This document shows positions 1 to 6,198 of a DNA stretch of 8,730 nucleotides, piece by piece (within the stretch, counting starts at the first letter, position 1; the number at the start of each line of letters is the position of its first letter). This stretch comes from a bacterium (GTDB lineage Bacteria; Verrucomicrobiota; Verrucomicrobiae; Opitutales; Opitutaceae): the NCBI GenBank assembly GCA_021780625.1, contig JAJXYI010000205.1:1-8730 (forward strand). Reading direction: 5' to 3'. The position numbers and the translations under genes were made by a program. The notes beneath the pieces were generated by a model. The model ran no database searches. It worked only from the letters and a program-made list of their open reading frames with translations, and was not told where the DNA came from.

Positions 1-1
1 C

Positions 2-424
2 GCCCGCCGCGCCGCCCACCGCGCCGACAACGCCCTCGTGCTCGCCTGGCAGGACATGCAACGCGAGCCGCGCGGGCGCCAGCAGTTCCTGGACCAGGCC
101 TTTGAGCTGACCTATCTGAATCACGCGCTGCTGTCGTATATCTCGGCGTTCGGCGCCCATCGGCAGCACTCGCAGGACGCCCGGGTCGAGCTGCCCCCGC
201 TCGCCGAGGACGTCCTCCACGCTCTCGACGAGGCTTCCTCCTCCCCGGCGACCCCGGGCGACGGCGGCGATCGCAACATCAGGCCGCTGCTCGACGAGAT
301 CAGGCGCGCCACGCGTAACCCCCGCCCCGACGTCCCCAAGCACCAGTACACGCTGCTCTACAACATCGCCGATGTGACCAATCAAATCCTGAAGCTCTCG
401 CCGAAGATCCGAGCGCAGCGGTAG
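2..424 (+). CDS. FUSC/YccS-family inner-membrane protein, C-terminal fragment
   Basis: The reading frame is open from the window edge, so only the last ~140 codons are visible and the start lies outside. The visible part resembles the cytoplasmic C-terminus of YccS/YhfK-type FUSC proteins: an Ala/Arg-rich helix leading into LAWQDMQREP, then a helical stretch with FELTYLNHALLSYISAFGAH at about positions 101-160. In this family that stretch follows the second membrane block. Family members are inner-membrane proteins related to aromatic-acid efflux and fusaric-acid resistance transporters; their substrates are mostly unknown. The fragment has no membrane segment of its own, as expected for the tail. 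It converges on the metallo-hydrolase gene with only 12 bp between the two stop codons, which leaves no room for separate terminators. The family call rests on remembered motif similarity over a short piece, so the exact subfamily is uncertain. Confidence 0.68.
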   Translation, partial: ARRAAHRADNALVLAWQDMQREPRGRQQFLDQAFELTYLNHALLSYISAFGAHRQHSQDARVELPPLAEDVLHALDEASSSPATPGDGGDRNIRPLLDEIRRATRNPRPDVPKHQYTLLYNIADVTNQILKLSPKIRAQR

Positions 425-436
425 CGAAACGCCCCC

Positions 437-1765
437 TTACTCGCCCCCCGCAATCAGTTCATCGAGCCGCGCCGACACCATCGAGGCCAGGTCCGCGGCG
501 GCGGGTTCGCCGCGCCGGTCGTGCTCGTAGGCCCTGTCGATCAGTTCCCGGCGCAAGGCCTCGAGTTTCGAGGCGTCGACGGTCTTGCGTTCCCGCCCGC
601 TCGGATCCCCCGCAGGGCGTCCATCCCGCGTGGATACGATCGGATACCGGTCCGCCGCGCGCCACGGGATCGACGGCCACCAACGCGCCCCGATCCGGGG
701 CCGCGACACCGCAGGCGAGATGCTTTCGCCCGGCCGCGGCGTCGCCAGCACCACGCCCTTCTCACGCGCCGCAACCGCCGCACGTTCGATCGGCTCCGTC
801 CAGGCATGAGTCGAGAGACTGAAGAGTCCCCAGTGCACCGGCAGCATCACGCGCCCCCCCACTCGACGGTGCGCCTCCACCGCCTGCTCGGGTCCCATGT
901 GCCAGTCGGGCCAGCTCTGCGAGTACGCACCGATCTCCATCAGCGTAAGGTCAAACGGCCCCAGGCGCGCCCCGATCTCGTCGAACGCCTCCATCATGCC
1001 GGTGTCCCCCGAGCAGTACACGCGGCGCGCCACGCCGGCGACCACGTAGCCGCTCCAAAGCGTCGCATCGCGGTCAAGGACCCCTCGGCCCCCCGCGTGG
1101 CGGGCCGGGGTGGCCGTGATATTCAGCCTCCCCAGCCGCACCGTCTCCCACCAGTCCAGTTCCGTAATCCGCGCTTCCGGCACTCCCCAGGCGCGAAGCC
1201 TCGCCCCAACTCCCAGCGGAACGATGAACCGCTTCGTCCGCCCCGCGAGCGCCACCACCGCGCCGCGGTCGAGATGATCGTAGTGGTCGTGCGTGATGAG
1301 CACCGCATCCAGCGCCGGAACCGCATCGAGCGGCAGCGGCGGTCGATACCAGCGTCTCGGCCCGGTAAACGACACGGGAGAGGCCCGCTTCGCCCACACC
1401 GGATCGATCAGGATGCACTGACCTTCGACTTCCAGGAACACCGTCGAGTGCCCCAGCCACGTCGCCCTCAGGTCACCGTCCACCGGCTTCGCCAACTCGC
1501 CGGCCGTCCCCTCGAAAATCGGCACCGGCGCCGTCGGCGCATGGTTGGGATCCCGCGAAAACAACGACGCCACGGCCTTCACGCGACTCATCCAGAGCGG
1601 CTGACGGTTCCGGAATCTTCCGTCCCGCCATTGGGGCGAGGCGACGATTCGAAACTCCGCCTCGGCCGAGGCCCTTCGATCCTCCTGCGCACCGCCTCCG
1701 AAATTCGCGGCGCATAGGTTGGCCGACCACGGCCAGGGTGAACGTTTGCATTCGGAAATACGCAT
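437..1765 (-). CDS. Metallo-beta-lactamase-fold hydrolase, NAPE-PLD/UlaG-like, with extra C-terminal tail
   Basis: A 442-residue protein with a complete metal site. The signature HDHYDH lies at residues 159-164 (H159, H161, D163, H164). A third-strand histidine is at H223 (ARHAGGRG), the bridging aspartate is D254 in CSGDTG, and the last histidine is H311 in PVHWG. The opening WLGHST motif (103-108) and LIDPVW (119-124) are typical of the NAPE-PLD/UlaG branch, which hydrolyses phosphodiesters or lactones; the substrate here cannot be read. Residues 44-53 (PQWRDGRFRN) match the usual lead-in of this branch. The start at 1765 is supported by GAAGGGA 8 nt upstream; an in-frame ATG at residue 59 would remove that lead-in. 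There is no clear signal peptide, so it is probably cytoplasmic. Residues ~355-442 extend past the domain and end in a charged helical hairpin. The gene is divergent from a TetR gene, which probably controls it. Confidence 0.9.
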   Translation of the reverse strand: MRISECKRSPWPWSANLCAANFGGGAQEDRRASAEAEFRIVASPQWRDGRFRNRQPLWMSRVKAVASLFSRDPNHAPTAPVPIFEGTAGELAKPVDGDLRATWLGHSTVFLEVEGQCILIDPVWAKRASPVSFTGPRRWYRPPLPLDAVPALDAVLITHDHYDHLDRGAVVALAGRTKRFIVPLGVGARLRAWGVPEARITELDWWETVRLGRLNITATPARHAGGRGVLDRDATLWSGYVVAGVARRVYCSGDTGMMEAFDEIGARLGPFDLTLMEIGAYSQSWPDWHMGPEQAVEAHRRVGGRVMLPVHWGLFSLSTHAWTEPIERAAVAAREKGVVLATPRPGESISPAVSRPRIGARWWPSIPWRAADRYPIVSTRDGRPAGDPSGRERKTVDASKLEALRRELIDRAYEHDRRGEPAAADLASMVSARLDELIAGGE

Positions 1766-1773
1766 GGGTACGG

Positions 1774-1780
1774 TCCCTTC
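1774..1780 (-). promoter_or_regulatory. Ribosome binding site of the metallo-hydrolase gene
   Basis: On the minus strand GAAGGGA sits 8 nt before the ATG at 1765. It is a partial match to AAGGAGG at normal spacing, and it is the reason for preferring this start over the internal ATG at residue 59. Most other genes in the window have no comparable site. Confidence 0.45.
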
Positions 1781-1806
1781 AGTTTTGATTTCGAGAACGG
1801 ATCCGA

Positions 1807-1837
1807 ACTAGACAACCATTACCTTTTTTGTAAAGTA
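1807..1837. promoter_or_regulatory. Overlapping divergent promoters and candidate TetR operator
   Basis: This AT-rich patch between the divergent TetR and metallo-hydrolase genes contrasts with the GC-rich surroundings. On the plus strand TAGACA (1809-1814) and TAAAGT (1831-1836) are 16 nt apart. On the minus strand TTTACA (1829-1834) and TCTAGT (1807-1812) are also 16 nt apart. Each hexamer matches the sigma-70 consensus in 4 or 5 of 6 positions, and the two promoters occupy almost the same DNA. A small inverted repeat, TTAC-N7-GTAA (1819-1833), lies inside. The hexamer GTAAAG occurs twice in tandem (1830-1835 and 1839-1844), with TACGTA at 1836-1841. A TetR dimer bound here could block both directions. 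The elements are seen in the sequence; the regulatory role is inferred. Confidence 0.35.
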
Positions 1838-1846
1838 CGTAAAGTC

Positions 1847-2461
1847 ATGCCCACCGTCTCCCCATCCGCCAATGATAATCCGAAGCTTTCCCAGCTGCTT
1901 GATGCTGCGATGGATGTGTTTCTCCGTTTCGGCTTCAAAAAAACGTCGATGAGCGACGTGGCGGAAGAGGCCGGTCTTTCGCGGCAGGGGTTGTACTTCC
2001 ATTTCGACACCAAGGAGGCGCTCTTCAAGGCCACCATCGAGCATTGGATCCACAGCATGCAGCAGGAGACGCGGGACGCGGTCAGCGAGCCCGGCAAATC
2101 GCTCGAGGCGCGTCTGCTCGGCGCCTTCGATCGGTCGATGGGCCGTACCGTTGGGAAGGTCGGAGCCGAAGCCTTCGATCTCGCCGAAGCCTCGGACCAA
2201 CTGGCCGACGGAATCATGGAAAGGGCTTTGGGCCAGTTTCACGCGCTGCTCGTGCGGACGATCGACGAGGCCGTCGCATCCGATCTCTCAGCCAAGTCCG
2301 GCGTTTGCACTTCGGACCGAGTCGATACGCTGCTGGCGGCCTCGATGGGCCTGAAGCACCGGACCGAGTCGCGCGAGGCGTTCCGCCGACAGATGCTGAC
2401 CGTCGTCCGCGTGGTGCTTGCTCCGCTGAAGCTCAAGGCCGCTTCCAAGGCGCGAAGCTGA
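1847..2461 (+). CDS. TetR/AcrR-family transcriptional regulator
   Basis: A 204-residue protein of normal length for TetR repressors. The N-terminal DNA-binding domain covers residues ~14-62. It has the hallmark first helix ending VFLRFGFKKTSM (24-35), the helix-turn-helix SDVAEEAGLSRQGLYFHF (36-53), and KEALF (56-60), which starts the next helix. The rest is all-helical with no recognisable effector-domain subfamily, so the ligand is unknown. The ATG at 1847 is preceded by no convincing Shine-Dalgarno site, and the best promoter match places transcription only a few bases upstream, so the mRNA may be nearly leaderless. The regulator is divergent from the metallo-hydrolase gene across 81 bp, the usual arrangement for a TetR repressor controlling itself and its neighbour. 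The family call is secure; the target is inferred. Confidence 0.94.
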   Translation: MPTVSPSANDNPKLSQLLDAAMDVFLRFGFKKTSMSDVAEEAGLSRQGLYFHFDTKEALFKATIEHWIHSMQQETRDAVSEPGKSLEARLLGAFDRSMGRTVGKVGAEAFDLAEASDQLADGIMERALGQFHALLVRTIDEAVASDLSAKSGVCTSDRVDTLLAASMGLKHRTESREAFRRQMLTVVRVVLAPLKLKAASKARS

Positions 2462-2707
2462 TTTTGCATTCGGACGAGGCACCCCAGCCATCGAGGCACG
2501 GCGCCTTCCACCCGCCGTCTTGGTGCGTGACTGGGCTCGCACGCCTCAAGCCAGTACTAACCCGCCCCCCAAGCTCCGGCCTCGCCCGAAAGAGTCGCGC
2601 CTCCGGAAATTTTCCGAGCTGTCTTCGCCGGCAATCCTGTTATCCGAGCATTCGAGGTTGCACTCCGCCCCCACCCGTGGCGACGGACCGGCCCCCCTGA
2701 ATTCGCC
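2462..2707. other. 246-bp gene-free stretch between the TetR and GH43 genes
   Basis: No convincing gene lies here. The short open frames across it are low-complexity, rich in Pro, Arg and Ser, and lack ribosome binding sites. It must contain the end of the TetR transcript and the GH43 promoter, but I see neither a clear stem-loop with a T-run nor a good -35/-10 pair. Two CTCCGG hexamers (2574-2579 and 2601-2606) and a 13-bp palindrome at 2604-2616 are the only local structures noticed. The segment around 2550-2620 looks like a possible dispersed repeat (see findings). Confidence 0.5.
2604..2616. promoter_or_regulatory. 13-bp palindrome upstream of GH43, candidate operator
   Basis: CGGAAATTTTCCG is a perfect inverted repeat of 6+1+6 bases. 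It is flanked by CTC on the left and AG on the right, so pairing extends a little further with a one-base offset. It is centred about 98 bp before the GH43 start codon, a reasonable distance for a regulator site. The AT core inside GC-rich DNA is suggestive, but no regulator family can be named from it, and a repeat-derived origin is equally possible. Confidence 0.25.
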
Positions 2708-4129
2708 ATGACTGCTCTCCCGAACCTCCTTCCACGCTTCGCACGCCTGACCCTGGGGTGCGCACTCGGCCTCCTCGCCTGTCTCCAGGCCACGGCCGCC
2801 ACCCCACCCCCGCTGCTCCCGGGCCAGGCCCCCCACTCAGCCAACCCAATCCTGCCGGGATACTACGCCGACCCCACGGTGCTCGCGTATGAAGGGCACA
2901 CTTACATCTATGCCACCATTGATCCCTGGGGCGGCGCCACGCTCGGTTGCTGGGAATCCTCCGATTTCAAGAATTGGACCTATCACGTCCTGAACTGGCC
3001 GACGAAGCACGCCTGCACGAGCCCGACCTCCCTCGGGGCGATGGTCTGGGCCCCATCCGTGCTGCGGGGCCGCGACGGAAAATTCCACATGGTCGTCTCC
3101 GTCGGCAGCGAGGTCTGGACCGGCGTGGCCGACCACCCGCTCGGCCCCTGGCGCAACGCGCTGGGCAATCGCCCGATGATCCCCGCCAACTTCCGCCCGG
3201 GCTACCACATGATCGACGCCGAACTGTTCCTCGACGACGACGGCCAGGCCTACGTCTATTGGGGCTCCGGCTGGAATTGGGTCAACGGACGCTGCTGGGC
3301 CGCGAAGCTTAAGCCCGACATGGCCACCCTCGACGGCCCCGTGCACGACGTCACCCCCGCCCACTACTTCGAGGCTCCCATCCTGGAGAAGCGCCACGGC
3401 TGGTACTTCCTGATGTACTCCGCCGGCAAGACCACCGAGGACACCTACTGCGTCCGCTACGCCGTCGGAAAATCCCCCTTCGGTCCCTTCACCGAGGGCC
3501 CCAATAGCCCCATCCTCGCGACCAACCGCGCGGAAGACGTCGTCAGCCCCGGTCACAACGGAATTCTCCATCGGGACGGTCGCGACTTCATCCTCTACCA
3601 CCGTCAGAGCATTCCTTTCGACCCTCGGTCCATCGGGCGGCAGGTATGCATCGACCCCATCGTATTCACCGCGGACGGACGGATCGCAACGGTCGCCCCC
3701 TCGCACACCGGCCCGGCGTTCATCCAGGGCCGCGACGAATCGACAAGCCTCGCCTTCGGTGCGCTCGCGACCGCCTCCTCGCAGGCCCCCCACACTCGCG
3801 CAGCCTTCGTGGTCGACGACAACTACGCCACGCGCTGGTCCGCCACCCCCGGCGCCCACGGAGCCTGGCTCCAGCTCGACCTGGGCCGGGCAGTCACGTT
3901 CAAACGCCAGGACCTTCGCTTCGAATACGCGTGGAAATCCTACCGCTTCGCGTTGGAAATCTCCGTCGACGGCCACCACTGGACGAACCTCGCCGACTTC
4001 ACCCAGTCGCCCGCAAGCGGCTCGCCCGTGCGCATCAAGGCCGCCGGAACCGCACGCTTCCTGCGCCTCGAGTTTCCCGGCAATGCCAGGGATCCGGTTC
4101 CCTCGCTCTTCGAATGGAGCGTCCACTGA
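2708..4129 (+). CDS. Exported GH43 glycosidase with C-terminal F5/8 type C (CBM32-like) domain
   Basis: A 473-residue enzyme. Residues 1-31 form a signal peptide with basic residues, a hydrophobic core and an ATAA end; an LLAC at 22-25 also resembles a lipobox. The five-bladed GH43 propeller spans ~45-340. The three expected acidic residues are visible: the base D55 in YADPTV, the pKa-tuning D170 in MIDAELF, and the acid E222 in FEAPILEKR. H283 in GHNGIL is the usual central histidine. Residues ~345-473 form a discoidin-like carbohydrate-binding domain (DDNYATRWSA at 370-379, WLQLDLG at 387-393, FEYAWKSYRFALEISVDG at 405-422). GH43 enzymes invert and typically cleave alpha-L-arabinofuranosyl, beta-xylosyl or galactosyl bonds; which one applies here is not readable. 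No Shine-Dalgarno site precedes the ATG, and the start was chosen for the signal peptide. GH3 and a sugar permease nearby suggest joint glycan breakdown. Confidence 0.92.
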   Translation: MTALPNLLPRFARLTLGCALGLLACLQATAATPPPLLPGQAPHSANPILPGYYADPTVLAYEGHTYIYATIDPWGGATLGCWESSDFKNWTYHVLNWPTKHACTSPTSLGAMVWAPSVLRGRDGKFHMVVSVGSEVWTGVADHPLGPWRNALGNRPMIPANFRPGYHMIDAELFLDDDGQAYVYWGSGWNWVNGRCWAAKLKPDMATLDGPVHDVTPAHYFEAPILEKRHGWYFLMYSAGKTTEDTYCVRYAVGKSPFGPFTEGPNSPILATNRAEDVVSPGHNGILHRDGRDFILYHRQSIPFDPRSIGRQVCIDPIVFTADGRIATVAPSHTGPAFIQGRDESTSLAFGALATASSQAPHTRAAFVVDDNYATRWSATPGAHGAWLQLDLGRAVTFKRQDLRFEYAWKSYRFALEISVDGHHWTNLADFTQSPASGSPVRIKAAGTARFLRLEFPGNARDPVPSLFEWSVH

Positions 4130-4131
4130 CC

Positions 4132-4140
4132 TGTGGATAA
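4132..4140 (-). other. Single DnaA-box-like 9-mer
   Basis: TGTGGATAA on the plus strand is the exact complement of the consensus DnaA box TTATCCACA. It lies 2 bp after the GH43 stop codon. It is solitary, with no AT-rich unwinding element or dnaA/dnaN gene nearby, so it is not an origin. It could titrate DnaA or be chance. Confidence 0.2.
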
Positions 4141-4284
4141 CCCCGCTCCCGCGCCAGCATCACGTCCGCCTGCCTTTCGATCCTGAAGGCCAACAAGGCC
4201 GTCAGGTTCAGCACGCTCGAGGCGCTCTGTCGTGAATTGAATTGCCAGCCCGGCGACCTGCTCGAGTTCGCCGACGACGACTGA
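4141..4284 (+). pseudogene. Remnant of a small YozG/HTH_26-type Cro/C1 regulator
   Basis: This 47-codon open stretch begins just after an in-frame TAA (4138-4140) and ends at TGA (4282-4284). It contains no ATG or GTG. Its translation carries the C-terminal half of small Cro/C1-type regulators: SITSACLSILKANKAVRFST followed by LEALCRELNCQPGDLLEFAD. Intact relatives are about 65-75 residues and typically read LSILK-xGKAxA-VRFSTLEALC...L.CQPGDLLEY, so this copy also seems about two residues short in the turn after ILK. The first helices and the start are missing, and the GH43 gene ends 11 bp before the fragment. I read it as a decayed gene truncated at its 5' side. Relatives often sit next to a DUF2975 membrane protein, and none is present here. 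It lies 53 bp before the Nudix start in a different frame. Confidence 0.65.
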
Positions 4285-4337
4285 GCGTTCCGCATCGCTG
4301 GCGTTGCCTCCGCCGAAATCCCGGTTACGCCCGAATC

Positions 4338-4910
4338 ATGAGCGAACCGAAGCTCCTGCATGCCACGAAATGGATCCACCTCCTCGAGCGGGACGGCTGG
4401 ATCTATGCCAGCCGCCGCCTCCCCGGTCAGGCCGAACGCATCGACGCCGTCAGCATCGTCGCCCTCCACCACGAGCCCGACGATCCTAAACGTCACCGAC
4501 TCGTCGTGATCGAGGAATTCCGGATACCCATCGACGGATGGGAATTCAGCCTGCCAGCCGGCTTGCTGGACGCCGGCGAGAGCGTCGCCACCTGCGCTGC
4601 ACGCGAACTCCGCGAGGAAACCGGACTCGAGGTCTCCAACCTCATCCGCGTATCCGGAAAGACTTATACGTCCGCCGGACTCGCCGACGAAACCCAGGCC
4701 TTCGCCCTGCTCACCTGCACGGGGGTTCCTGCGGAGTCGCCCGGAGTCGACAACGAGCGCATTCGCGTCCACCTGCTCTCGCGCCAGGGTTGCGCCGACC
4801 TGCTCGCCCGCAATGAGCGCGGCGAGGTCGCGCTCTCGTCCAGACTCTGGCCCTTCCTGCTGACCGCCGCCTCCAACGGCCGCCTCGGCGAGGCGCTGCT
4901 GCAGGAATGA
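4338..4910 (+). CDS. Nudix hydrolase, ADP-ribose pyrophosphatase-like
   Basis: A 190-residue protein counted from the ATG at 4338. A perfect Nudix box runs from G75 to L97: G75, five residues, E81, seven residues, then R89-E90-L91-R92-E93-E94-T95-G96-L97. The E93/E94 pair binds Mg2+. YTSAGLADE (110-118) follows, resembling the post-box loop of the ADP-sugar pyrophosphatase branch, where a Glu such as E118 takes part in catalysis. FRIPIDGWEFSLPAG (61-75) is also typical of that branch, which cleaves ADP-ribose or sugar nucleotides to sugar phosphate plus AMP in the cytoplasm. An upstream ATG at 4242 would add an Arg/Pro-rich extension read from another frame of the HTH remnant; 4338 is preferred because MSEPKLLHATKW begins the fold. 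There is no Shine-Dalgarno site. It is convergent with the permease gene, 21 bp between stops. A housekeeping role in nucleotide clean-up is as likely as a link to sugar use. Confidence 0.92.
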   Translation: MSEPKLLHATKWIHLLERDGWIYASRRLPGQAERIDAVSIVALHHEPDDPKRHRLVVIEEFRIPIDGWEFSLPAGLLDAGESVATCAARELREETGLEVSNLIRVSGKTYTSAGLADETQAFALLTCTGVPAESPGVDNERIRVHLLSRQGCADLLARNERGEVALSSRLWPFLLTAASNGRLGEALLQE

Positions 4911-4931
4911 CGGTTACCGGACAGGCACGAC

Positions 4932-6110
4932 TCAACGGCCCATTTTCAGGTAGGTGCCGTAGCCGATGATGATGGTCGACAGGATCAGGACCGCGATGCC
5001 CAGGCCGATGAGCGAATGCGCCTTACGGCTGGAGCCCTTCCACTCGTGGAAGAACCAGCCCCACATCGTCGAGAAAATGATGATGCTCGCCATGTGAAGC
5101 GTCCAGCTGGCGAAGCCGAATTTGCCCATCTGGGTCTCGCCCATGGTGTAGAAGAAGAACTGAAAATACCACGTGGCACCCGCGAGAGCGGAAAAGAGGT
5201 AGTTGCCGAGCATCGGCACGCGCAATTCCACCAGGGAGAGCGCTGCCGCACCCGCCCCACCCGCGCCGACAGGGGCGTGCTCTCCTCCGGCCGCCCGCAG
5301 GTGCGCGTGTTCGGGCCGTGCCTGCCTGGCCAGGTATTGGTAGCCCGTGCGGTTCTTGAGGTTCAGGATCACGCACCAGACGAAATTCGTGGTGAACCCG
5401 CCCAGCAGCACCACGACCAATTTTGGAAGGCCGGTCCAGATGGGATCGGTTCCCGCCGCGAGCGAGGCCTCTCCGATCGGAGTTCCCGCCGTGAGCGCGA
5501 ACGCGAAGCAGGCGCTCATGATGCCGGAAAACGTGGCAACCACGATGCCCTTCCTGAAATTGAACTCGGCAATCGCCTTTCGTTTCTCCTCATCGGGCAG
5601 CTCGCGTTCCTTGGTCAGGCCCGCCAGTGCCGCGATGCCGATGCCCAACAGGGTCACGCCCACGCCCGCGAGCGTGATCTGCCCGGGACGGGTCGCGGCG
5701 ATCTGGCCGATGGTCTCGGCGACCGGGATGGACGGCGCGATGCTCTTGAAGATCGGCGGAAGCAGCGTGCCAAAGGCCGCGCAATACCCAAGCGCCACGC
5801 CCATGCCGAGGGACATGCCAAGGTAGCGCATCGTCAGACCGAACGTCAGACCTCCGAACCCCCACAGCGCTCCGAAGAAGTAGGTCCAGAACAGGGTGTT
5901 CATCGTCTGCTGATGCAGGACGCCCCACAGGTTGTGCGTGAGCAGCACCGCGAGCAGCGCCGGACACACGAGCCACGAAAAGACGCCCCCCACCAGCCAG
6001 TACGTCTCCCACGACCATTTCCTGACACCCCGGTAGGGAACATAGAACGACCCGGAGGCCAGGCCTCCCAGCCAGTGAAACACGACGCCAAGGAAAGGAT
6101 TGGGGTTCAT
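4932..6110 (-). CDS. rhaT: RhaT-family L-rhamnose/proton symporter
   Basis: A 392-residue integral membrane protein with about ten hydrophobic segments. It shares several blocks with Escherichia coli RhaT: KWSWETYWLVGGVFSW at 31-46, GLTMRYLGMSLGMGVALG at 91-108, a KERE motif after the fifth segment, WYFQFFFYTMG at 314-324 and SWTLHM at 335-340. RhaT imports L-rhamnose, and also L-lyxose, with a proton across the inner membrane. It is ~50 residues longer than E. coli RhaT (344 residues), mostly because of an Ala/Gly/His-rich loop at ~256-295. GH3 lies upstream on the same strand with an 88-bp gap and no convincing terminator, so the two are probably cotranscribed. There is no clear Shine-Dalgarno site before the ATG. 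RhaT-like proteins in polysaccharide degraders may carry other deoxy or neutral sugars, so the substrate is inferred, and no rhamnose catabolic gene is visible. Confidence 0.9.
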   Translation of the reverse strand: MNPNPFLGVVFHWLGGLASGSFYVPYRGVRKWSWETYWLVGGVFSWLVCPALLAVLLTHNLWGVLHQQTMNTLFWTYFFGALWGFGGLTFGLTMRYLGMSLGMGVALGYCAAFGTLLPPIFKSIAPSIPVAETIGQIAATRPGQITLAGVGVTLLGIGIAALAGLTKERELPDEEKRKAIAEFNFRKGIVVATFSGIMSACFAFALTAGTPIGEASLAAGTDPIWTGLPKLVVVLLGGFTTNFVWCVILNLKNRTGYQYLARQARPEHAHLRAAGGEHAPVGAGGAGAAALSLVELRVPMLGNYLFSALAGATWYFQFFFYTMGETQMGKFGFASWTLHMASIIIFSTMWGWFFHEWKGSSRKAHSLIGLGIAVLILSTIIIGYGTYLKMGR

Positions 6111-6198
6111 CGTTGAAGACTACGCAAAGGGACGGACAGCCGGGGTGCGGTAAACGGAGATTTCTCCCCGCCCACCTACCGTATCGGATAGAAGACGC

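Noticed and set aside
521..1717. 398-codon open frame on the plus strand
   Set aside because: It is antisense to the metallo-hydrolase, whose full metal-binding motif set proves the other strand. The translation is Arg/Pro/His-rich with no domain, a GC-bias shadow.
2044..2700. 218-codon open frame overlapping the TetR gene
   Set aside because: It starts inside the TetR gene in another frame and its translation is low-complexity Arg/Ser/Pro. The TetR frame has a convincing helix-turn-helix.
2520..2711. 63-codon open frame before GH43 as a small gene
   Set aside because: It has no ribosome binding site, is low-complexity in composition, and runs into the GH43 start in another frame.
2837..4126. 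429-codon open frame on the minus strand
   Set aside because: It is antisense to GH43, Gly/Val/Ala-rich and without recognisable motifs; GH43 on the plus strand has all catalytic residues.
4242..4337. Upstream start for the Nudix gene
   Set aside because: It would add 32 Arg/Pro-rich residues read out of frame from the HTH remnant; the conserved fold begins at the ATG at 4338.
5016..6116. 366-codon open frame on the plus strand
   Set aside because: It is antisense to the RhaT-like permease, rich in Arg, His and Gln with no hydrophobic or domain structure.
6141..6170. CGGGG...CCCCG stem between RhaT and GH3 as a terminator
   Set aside because: The stem is only five pairs with a 20-nt loop and no T-run on the minus strand, so it does not argue against cotranscription.
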